From contig DAOWNP010000185.1 of NCBI GenBank assembly GCA_030642545.1, positions 1 through 5,322 on the forward strand: a stretch of DNA of 5,322 nt, written 5' to 3'. Position numbers and translations under genes: made by a program. The notes under the pieces were generated by a model that saw only the letters and a program-made list of their open reading frames with translations, searched no databases and had not been told where the DNA came from. Source of the stretch: Desulfobacteraceae bacterium (GTDB lineage: Bacteria; Desulfobacterota; Desulfobacteria; Desulfobacterales; DAOWNP01). Position 1 is the stretch's first letter. The number at the start of each line of letters is the position of its first letter. Positions 1-5,322 of the stretch are shown piece after piece.

Positions 1-449
1 AATATTTTAAAATAATCCAAAGATTTATATTGAGCTGTTTTAAAAGCTATAATACCCGATGGGACAAACTTGCCTATTGGCTCCAGTCTATATGCATTTC
101 TTATATTAATATTTTTCAAAGGCAAAGAATAAGAGATTAGCAAAGCTTTTTCAAAAACATTATTGGATAACTTATAATCTTCAATAAATTCCGTTATTTC
201 ACAGGAAAAACCGTTTCTTCCAGTGGTAACCAGATCTTTTTTATCAAGAATTGTAATATGCATATTCTGATATTTAAAATTTTTAGTAATATACGGCAAA
301 TCTGTCTGAGATGTTATAATTTGCCTTTTTTTTATAAAAACATCATAAATTATCACTTCTTTTACTTTAGCAAACTCAGCATTTAAGTTAAAAACCAGTT
401 CAACTCTGGTAGATGCTTTTAATATTTTTTCTATTTGAATATTATCCAT
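1..449 (-). CDS. YcgR-like PilZ-domain protein, N-terminal part (3' end beyond window)
   Basis: An open frame of 149 codons runs from ATG at 449-447 to the left edge without a stop, so the C-terminus is missing. The protein begins MDNIQIEKILKASTRVELVF. Residues 1 to about 112 would be a beta-rich N-terminal domain like that preceding PilZ in YcgR-type proteins. A PilZ domain then seems to begin with R117-N-A-Y-R121, the RxxxR cyclic di-GMP motif, close to its position in E. coli YcgR (about residues 114-118). The visible part ends at FKI, just where the second motif ([D/N]xSxxG) would normally follow. Family knowledge: such proteins bind cyclic di-GMP and change motor, adhesion or exopolysaccharide output. 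The specific target here is unknown. Start choice: an in-frame TAA lies two codons upstream, so ATG 449 is the first possible start. No good ribosome-binding site sits at normal distance, but a GGAGG and short ORF overlap the start (see 431-487). The coding call is firm; the PilZ assignment is likely. Confidence 0.7.
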   Translation of the reverse strand, partial: MDNIQIEKILKASTRVELVFNLNAEFAKVKEVIIYDVFIKKRQIITSQTDLPYITKNFKYQNMHITILDKKDLVTTGRNGFSCEITEFIEDYKLSNNVFEKALLISYSLPLKNINIRNAYRLEPIGKFVPSGIIAFKTAQYKSLDYFKI

Positions 450-487
450 AAATTATAATCAATAGCTCCATAAATCACCAGCAACAT
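431..487 (-). CDS. Possible 18-residue leader ORF overlapping the start of the YcgR-like gene
   Basis: The sequence shows GGAGG at 502-498, ten bases, then ATG at 487 and 18 codons (MLLVIYGAIDYNLWIIFK) to TAG at 433-431. The ATG of the YcgR-like gene (449) lies inside this ORF in another frame, so the two overlap by 19 bases. This arrangement would allow translational coupling: ribosomes ending at 431 could re-initiate near 449, whose own ribosome-binding site is poor. The frame is also open upstream to 586, where a TAA precedes it. It reads plausibly as protein there, with a TTG codon at 577 that would give 48 residues, so it could instead be the degraded tail of an upstream gene. The peptide is hydrophobic but matches nothing I recognise. 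The strong ribosome-binding site is seen; function is inference. Confidence 0.3.
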   Translation of the reverse strand: MLLVIYGAIDYNLWIIFK

Positions 488-497
488 AAAGTTTAAA

Positions 498-502
498 CCT
501 CC
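498..502 (-). promoter_or_regulatory. Strong Shine-Dalgarno site (GGAGG)
   Basis: GGAGG on the minus strand lies ten bases before ATG 487 and 48 bases before the YcgR-like ATG at 449. It is the best Shine-Dalgarno match in the left part of the window. It serves the 18-codon ORF directly and the YcgR-like gene only indirectly, if translation is coupled. A purine-rich site can occur by chance, but a G-rich pentamer is uncommon in DNA this A+T-rich. Confidence 0.45.
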
Positions 503-661
503 AAAATACTTTTCAGGAATCAAACCTTTTTTTCTGTCGACAGGCTGTTTTGGAATGAAAATTTCTTCTGTGTTCAATACGAAAATTTAATTTAACTGCA
601 GGTATATCCGTTGTATTTCGAAGATTAAATTTATTTTTTTAACGCTGAAACTAAAAAATCA

Positions 662-889
662 GTGTTTTACATCCGCCTGTCAAGCTGTTTGTTATCTGGA
701 TTTAATATCAATATATTTAGAAAAGAAAAGTCTATAGATTTTTTTATAAAACAAAAATACTATAACTTAATCAAACGCTATACGCAACCAATAACAAAAG
801 CAAAAATAAAATATTTCTTGTCTGCTGTTGACATAAATTCTATTCATGATATTATAACAGGTAATTCATTAGATAATTCATTTTTTTAA
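662..889 (+). CDS. Doubtful small hypothetical ORF, 75 residues
   Basis: An open frame starts with GTG at 662 and ends at TAA 887-889. No purine-rich ribosome-binding site precedes the GTG, since the bases before it are A-rich with no GGA. The frame remains open back to about 629, so the start is uncertain. The product would be basic and rich in Ile, Lys, Asn and Phe, as expected of any frame in A+T-rich DNA. I see no signal peptide, membrane helix or family motif. The C-terminal half (around YTQPITKAKIKYFLSAVDI) has somewhat protein-like composition. It may be a chance ORF, a fast-evolving orphan, or part of a decayed gene. Confidence 0.2.
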   Translation: MFYIRLSSCLLSGFNINIFRKEKSIDFFIKQKYYNLIKRYTQPITKAKIKYFLSAVDINSIHDIITGNSLDNSFF

Positions 890-1132
890 AATTAAATTTC
901 AAAAGTATATCTTACCAGATTTTATTGAAAGTTATGTTCTTCTCAAAAATACTTTTCTTTTAAAAAAAAATCGCACATATATACTGAATTTTCACAAATT
1001 ATAAAAATTATTCAATCTCATTAAATTTATATTCTATAAGTTTTTTCTAATTTCAGAAGCTTTTTATGAAATAAAATCAGGAAAACTCATCCTAAATTAT
1101 ACTTTTACAATAAAATTAATAAAGGAAAAAGA

Positions 1133-1510
1133 ATGACCCAGAGCCTCACAAAAAATAAAAGAAAGTTTAAACGTTACAAAGCAAAACCAGGTGCATATGC
1201 TTTAATTAGACCTAAATGCGGTAAATTAGGACAAATCCTCGAAATAAGCAGAAACGGACTCTCTTTTTCATATATTGAAAATAACGACGATATTCCAAAT
1301 AATCCTATATTAGACATTCTTTCTATTCACAATGAATTCTATATAGATAAAATTTTATTCACACCTGTTTTTGATTACATTCTTCCTAAAAAATTCCCAA
1401 CAAGTATGCTGAATATGAGAAAACAAGGACTTAAATTTAATAATTTATCGTCTTCAGATAAAAACAGAATCAATTATTTTATAAAAAAATATACTTTCTG
1501 TAAGATGTAG
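1133..1510 (+). CDS. Small single-domain PilZ protein (putative cyclic di-GMP receptor)
   Basis: A complete 125-residue protein runs from ATG 1133 to TAG 1508-1510. It is preceded by AAAGGA with six bases before the ATG, an acceptable ribosome-binding site that fixes the start. It has the hallmarks of a stand-alone PilZ domain: a basic N-terminus with R10-K-F-K-R14 (RxxxR), a first beta strand, then E37-I-S39-R-N-G42 followed by LSF at the [D/N]xSxxG position, and a C-terminal GLKF strand leading into a helix (about residues 104-121). Family knowledge: the two arginines and the SxxG turn hold cyclic di-GMP. Glu replaces the usual Asp or Asn at the first position of the second motif, which could weaken binding. 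No signal peptide or membrane segment is seen, so it is probably cytoplasmic. The gene stands alone, converging on hrpA 47 bases downstream and diverging from the YcgR-like gene. The output pathway cannot be told from sequence. Confidence 0.8.
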   Translation: MTQSLTKNKRKFKRYKAKPGAYALIRPKCGKLGQILEISRNGLSFSYIENNDDIPNNPILDILSIHNEFYIDKILFTPVFDYILPKKFPTSMLNMRKQGLKFNNLSSSDKNRINYFIKKYTFCKM

Positions 1511-1546
1511 ATATAGATACTTTTTGCTTTAAATGCTTCTATATTT
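1509..1546. terminator. Weak stem-loop between convergent genes, possible terminator
   Basis: Bases 1511-1517 (ATATAGA) pair perfectly with 1538-1544 (TCTATAT). An outer G-T wobble and an A-T pair extend the stem to nine pairs around a 20-base loop. The right arm runs into TTTT at 1544-1547, which on the plus strand looks like a short U tract after the PilZ stop. The stem has only one G-C pair, so it would be unstable. It lies in the 47-base gap where two convergent transcripts must end, which is the main reason to note it. Confidence 0.22.
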
Positions 1547-1557
1547 TGTTCTCAATC

Positions 1558-4500
1558 CTAAACCATCAACCTGATTTTAGAAAAAGCTGTTTTAAGACGT
1601 TTTTCAGAAACAGGAAATGGCGTTTTTAACTCTTGAGCAAACAGTGAAACTTTAAATTCTTCAATAAACCAGAAAAATTCTTCCAGGCAGTCTCTTTTCT
1701 CTTGTGACGTACTGCTTGACAGCTCTTTAATTAAAGTATTTAAATCATCCTGAAATACTTTTACTTTGCAGGCTTTTTCCTGATCTTTTTCAAAATCATT
1801 TTCTAATCTTAAAGTACGTATTTTAACAGCTTGCAGATATCTTACAAGATGGTTTAGCCTCTCGATACTATAAAGATCAATAAAATTTTCAGGTATAAGC
1901 CTTGAAAGATCAGATCTTATATCTTTTACAATATTAACATAGACTTTTTTTACTTTAACAAATTTCTCTATTTGATAAATAGAACATCTTGCTTCATGAT
2001 AAGCAAAAAAGACACAACTCACTTTTGATAAAAGAGCCTGCCCTTTTTTTTGTATCAGGAGAGCTGCTTCTTTTGCAGTATTATAAAACTCTTTTGAAGA
2101 TCTTATATTTCTAATAAACAGCTCTTTTGTAATATGGTTACAAAGCATGGTTTCAACATTTTTTTTACCTCCAAAATATTTAGAATATATTGCCATATCC
2201 CCTGAAAGCCTTAACTCTTTTTTTAAATTTTTTAACTCTTTTTTAAGATAAACAGATAAAAGCGTTAACACCCCATCTTTATGAATATTTATGGCATATG
2301 CCCTGTTCTTAAACAAACGAAGATTTACTTTGTCGTTGTTTTTCTCAAGCCCGGGATAAAGATACCAGCGCTGTTTTCTATTTGTTTTTACATGAACAGA
2401 TTCAGGAAGATCAACAAAATCCCATTCGGAAAGATTATCTAATTCCCATTTTTTTTTTACTTTCCTGAATTCTTCATTTTTACCATCTTCTTTTATAAAA
2501 ACATTTAAATCGTTTATATTCCTGCTAACTTTAATCTCTTTTCCCACATAATCTGTAACAGAAAATCTCATTTTAAGATGATTTGAAAGCTCTACATTTG
2601 TCAGTACAGAACCGGGTATATTGATCCCATACTCTTTTTGAATAAATTGTCCCAAAGCATGCGTTAAAGAAATATGTTCCTGCCTTGGCATTTTCTTTGA
2701 TATTTCATCAACTTTTTTTGATATTGGAGCCAGCTTTTTTCTATACTCTTTAGGGAAACCCTTTAAAAGAGCAGAAATCTTCTCTTTATAAAACCCAGGG
2801 ATCAGCCAATCAGTTGATTTCATACAGTCTGAAGATATCAGGTGATCAGGAATTTTAACTGTTACACCATCTGCTGAATCCTGAAGATTAAATTTATAAT
2901 CACAATTTAAAACTGTTTCCCCTATTTTTATTTTATCAGGAAAAAGATTGAGCATATCCTCTTTTGGATAATAATTTGTGATATCATTTTTCTCCATTTT
3001 CAAAAAAGCATCGCCTTTTTGCCTGATAATTTTCTTTAATGTTCTTAAATCATAAATATTTTTAAGACGCTGTTTATAAAAATCTAAAAGCTCATCTTCA
3101 CTCACAAGAACATCCCGACGCCTTATTTTGTCTTCCACAGACTGGACATCATCTATAAGCTTTTGGTTCTGTATCATAAAAGCAAGCGGTTCTTTTACAT
3201 CATTATCAACAAGAGCACTTCTTAAAAATATATCTGAAGCATCTGATATATTAATTCTACCATAGGACACAGGTCTTTTTGACACAATTATAAGCCCAAA
3301 CAAGCTAACCTGCTCATAAACTACAACGTTTTCTCTGTTTTTTTCCCAGTGAGGATCAATATATGTTTTTTTACACAAAAAAGCACCCGCATCTTCAATC
3401 CATGTACTATCTATATTTGCTACTGTTTTGGCAAAAAGCCGAGATGTCATAACCATCTCAGCAGACATAATCCATTGATCAGACTTTTTAAAAACAGATG
3501 AGCCGGGAAATATCATTACTTTTCTATCTTTTGCCGCATTATACATCTCTTTCTCTTTTTTTTGGGCAATATTTGAAAGATAACCTGTTAATATAGATTT
3601 ATGTATTGCTGTATAAAGACTACCAAATTTATCATTTTTTTTTACAATAGTCTGTTGCACTCTACCTGAAATACCAATTTTTTGCTCTTTTACTATTGTG
3701 ATTATCTGATCAAAAATATCCTTCCACTCTCTCATACCTTTATAGGAAAGAAAGTTTTTCCTGCAATATCTCTTTTTATCACCATTGGATTTCGGTGCAT
3801 CACCATTTAAATAGTAACTATTCCAGATATTTAAAAGTGTAATAAAGTCAGAATCAGGATCTAAAAACTGTTTATGAGATAGATCAGCATGCTCAGCATG
3901 CTCAAGAGGTCTTTGCCTTGGATCCTGAATGCTCAATACTGCTACGATAACAGCAATCTCTTTAACACACCCAAAAAGATCTGCTTCTATAAGCATTCTT
4001 GACAACCTCGGATCTATTGGCATTTTTGCCATAAGATGTCCCTTTGCTGTAAGAGATACACCTCTTTTTTTATTTTTCCTGTAAATATTACCCTCTATAG
4101 CCCCAAGTTCATAGAGAATATTAAACCCATCCTTTATACTGTTTTCTTTCGGCATATCAACAAAAGGAAAGCTTCTTATATCTCCAAGTTTTAAAGCAGT
4201 CATCCTTAAAATAACTTCCGCAAGATTAGCTCTTAATATCTCAGGAGGAGTATACAACGGCTGATCATTATAGTTTGATTCAGAAAACAGTCTTACACAT
4301 ACACCATGTTCAAGTCTTCCACACCGCCCTTTTCTCTGATCCATACTGCTTTTGGAAATAGACACAACTGCAAGAGAAGTTGTCTGAGAACCAGGAAAAT
4401 ATACAGGGACTCTTGCAAGTCCTGTATCTATCACATATTTAATACCAGGAATTGTAACAGATGTTTCCGCAATATTAGTGGCAACAACGACCTTTCTCAT

Positions 4501-5322
4501 CTTTGCCGTTGAAAAAATTTTTGCTTGTGCATTTGCTGTCAGGCGGGCAAATAGCGGCAAAACAATTAAGTTTCCTTTGTTTCCTATAGATGCTCTTGCT
4601 TCTATTAGCTTACATGTTTCTAAAATATCATGTTCTGTTGGCATAAATAATAGAATATCGCCTGAAATACTCTCCACGATAAGCTTAAAGACAGCATCTA
4701 CAGCAAGCTCTATATAATTTGTTTCATTATCACTTTTATCTGTATCAGAAGCATTACCTTTGTCAGGATAATAAATCAGGTCTACAGGATAAGTACGACC
4801 TGACACTTCAATTACCGGGGCATTATCAAACGCTTTTGAAAACTTTTCAGTATCTATGGTAGCAGAGGTAATTATCAGCTTAAGATCTTTTCTTTTTTTA
4901 AGAAGTTTTTTTAAAATTCCCAGCAAAAAATCTATATTCAAACTACGTTCGTGAGCTTCATCTATAATAATAGTATCGTATTCATACAAATTTATATCAT
5001 TTTGGGTTTGAGCCAGCAAAATCCCATCTGTAACAATTTTAATATATGAATTCTTAAACGTTGTATCTTTAAATCTGATTTTATAACCAACAATTTGTTC
5101 TTTTTTATCATCCAACTCATAAGATAACCTTTTGGAAATAGTTACAGCTGCAATCCTTCTTGGTTGAGTACATACTATTTTACCTTCTATACCTCGTCCT
5201 GCCTCAAGACAAAATTTAGGAATCTGTGTGGTTTTTCCTGATCCGGTTGCACCTGAAATTATTACAACCTGACTGTTTTGTATAGCAGAGATTATCTCAG
5301 TTTTTTTTTTTATGATTGGAAG
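1558..5322 (-). CDS. hrpA: ATP-dependent DEAH-box RNA helicase HrpA (5' end beyond window)
   Basis: 1254 codons are visible, ending at TAG 1560-1558. The frame stays open past the TTG at 5115 to the right edge, so the true start lies outside. E. coli HrpA is about 1300 residues, so roughly 70 are missing. Counting from the edge: Walker A GATGSGKTT at 24-32 (K30), motif Ia TQPRR at 52-56, DEAH at 121-124, SAT at 153-155, motif V (ATNIAETSVT) at 281-290 and motif VI QRKGRCGR at 329-336, all intact. These RecA domains are followed by a winged-helix/HA2 region (about 370-500, with LSIQDPRQRP), an OB-like region (about 560-680, with FPGSSVFKK) and the long HrpA-specific C-terminal region (about 690-1254), ending in FAQELKTPFPVSEKRL, very close to E. 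coli HrpA. That C-terminal region rules out the shorter HrpB. Family knowledge: a cytoplasmic 3'-5' RNA helicase implicated in mRNA processing and rescue of collided ribosomes. It converges with the PilZ gene. The frame has no interruption. Confidence 0.96.
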   Translation of the reverse strand, partial: LPIIKKKTEIISAIQNSQVVIISGATGSGKTTQIPKFCLEAGRGIEGKIVCTQPRRIAAVTISKRLSYELDDKKEQIVGYKIRFKDTTFKNSYIKIVTDGILLAQTQNDINLYEYDTIIIDEAHERSLNIDFLLGILKKLLKKRKDLKLIITSATIDTEKFSKAFDNAPVIEVSGRTYPVDLIYYPDKGNASDTDKSDNETNYIELAVDAVFKLIVESISGDILLFMPTEHDILETCKLIEARASIGNKGNLIVLPLFARLTANAQAKIFSTAKMRKVVVATNIAETSVTIPGIKYVIDTGLARVPVYFPGSQTTSLAVVSISKSSMDQRKGRCGRLEHGVCVRLFSESNYNDQPLYTPPEILRANLAEVILRMTALKLGDIRSFPFVDMPKENSIKDGFNILYELGAIEGNIYRKNKKRGVSLTAKGHLMAKMPIDPRLSRMLIEADLFGCVKEIAVIVAVLSIQDPRQRPLEHAEHADLSHKQFLDPDSDFITLLNIWNSYYLNGDAPKSNGDKKRYCRKNFLSYKGMREWKDIFDQIITIVKEQKIGISGRVQQTIVKKNDKFGSLYTAIHKSILTGYLSNIAQKKEKEMYNAAKDRKVMIFPGSSVFKKSDQWIMSAEMVMTSRLFAKTVANIDSTWIEDAGAFLCKKTYIDPHWEKNRENVVVYEQVSLFGLIIVSKRPVSYGRINISDASDIFLRSALVDNDVKEPLAFMIQNQKLIDDVQSVEDKIRRRDVLVSEDELLDFYKQRLKNIYDLRTLKKIIRQKGDAFLKMEKNDITNYYPKEDMLNLFPDKIKIGETVLNCDYKFNLQDSADGVTVKIPDHLISSDCMKSTDWLIPGFYKEKISALLKGFPKEYRKKLAPISKKVDEISKKMPRQEHISLTHALGQFIQKEYGINIPGSVLTNVELSNHLKMRFSVTDYVGKEIKVSRNINDLNVFIKEDGKNEEFRKVKKKWELDNLSEWDFVDLPESVHVKTNRKQRWYLYPGLEKNNDKVNLRLFKNRAYAINIHKDGVLTLLSVYLKKELKNLKKELRLSGDMAIYSKYFGGKKNVETMLCNHITKELFIRNIRSSKEFYNTAKEAALLIQKKGQALLSKVSCVFFAYHEARCSIYQIEKFVKVKKVYVNIVKDIRSDLSRLIPENFIDLYSIERLNHLVRYLQAVKIRTLRLENDFEKDQEKACKVKVFQDDLNTLIKELSSSTSQEKRDCLEEFFWFIEEFKVSLFAQELKTPFPVSEKRLKTAFSKIRLMV

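Larger units (their letters stand above)
488..1132. other. Long A+T-rich gap between two divergent PilZ genes
   Basis: Between the start region of the left minus-strand gene and the small PilZ gene there is no convincing conserved gene. It contains the GGAGG site at 498-502, a perfect 10-base palindrome CTGTCGACAG at 534-543, a doubtful 75-codon ORF (662-889), homopolymer A and T runs, and very A+T-rich sequence from about 880 to 1130. The frame at 1005-1136 is open and ends in a TGA overlapping the PilZ ATG, but has no usual start codon. Short protein-like stretches in two minus-strand frames between about 490 and 640 could be remains of a decayed gene. Promoters for both flanking genes should lie here, but I could not identify a convincing -35/-10 pair. 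Confidence 0.5.

Noticed and set aside
534..543. Palindrome CTGTCGACAG as an operator
   Set aside because: It is perfect but single and short, overlaps a possibly coding stretch, and matches no operator I can name.
655..683. TTGACA (minus strand, 683-678) as a -35 box for the left gene
   Set aside because: The -35 match is perfect, but at 16-18 bases spacing only GATTTT-like sequences are found, a poor -10. It is also almost 200 bases from the nearest start.
901..956. Inverted repeat AAAAGTAT / ATACTTTT
   Set aside because: Eight A+T-rich bases about 40 bases apart. Expected by chance here and not a stable hairpin.
503..957. 12-base direct repeat AAAATACTTTTC at 503-514 and 946-957, possible element boundaries
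   Set aside because: The repeats are A+T-rich, similar words recur elsewhere (for example near 1755), and no transposase or terminal inverted repeats lie between them.
1098..1103. TATACT as a -10 box for the small PilZ gene
   Set aside because: The hexamer is good and its position plausible, but no -35 like TTGACA lies 16-18 bases upstream, and such hexamers are frequent in this A+T-rich gap.
4306..4512. 68-codon plus-strand ORF
   Set aside because: It lies wholly opposite the conserved RecA2/motif V-VI region of hrpA and has no family features. It is an antisense shadow.
4478..4717. 79-codon plus-strand ORF
   Set aside because: Antisense shadow of hrpA between the SAT motif and motif V. 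Codon use follows the complementary helicase codons.

Overview
The window is A+T-rich (roughly two thirds A+T by eye) bacterial DNA with low-GC codon use, including many AAA, ATA and TTT codons. A long-form HrpA helicase next to two PilZ-type proteins suggests a Gram-negative bacterium. A low-GC member of the Desulfobacterota (Desulfobacterales-like) is my best guess, but this is inferred from protein style only and no marker gene is present.

Layout, left to right: (1) 1-449, minus strand: the N-terminal 149 codons of a YcgR-like PilZ protein that runs off the left edge. It has an RxxxR motif about where E. coli YcgR has one. (2) 450-1132: about 680 bases with no convincing gene. It holds a GGAGG ribosome-binding site and an 18-codon ORF (minus strand, 431-487) that overlaps the start of gene 1, plus a doubtful 75-codon GTG-start ORF (662-889, plus strand). 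(3) 1133-1510, plus strand: a complete 125-residue single-domain PilZ protein. (4) 1511-1557: a short convergent gap with one weak AT-rich stem-loop. (5) 1558-5322, minus strand: a long DEAH-box RNA helicase, HrpA, with its stop inside the window and its extreme N-terminus beyond the right edge. All visible helicase motifs are intact. The frame continues upstream of the TTG at 5115 to the window end, and this extension carries the Walker A motif.

The two PilZ proteins may both respond to cyclic di-GMP (motility, adhesion or matrix outputs), but they are transcribed divergently and are not an operon. HrpA converges on the small PilZ gene and has no evident functional link to it. I see no CRISPR array, tRNA, rRNA, insertion sequence or clear new defence or mobile system. 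The least explained part is the 450-1132 gap and the overlapping short ORF at the start of the left-edge gene.
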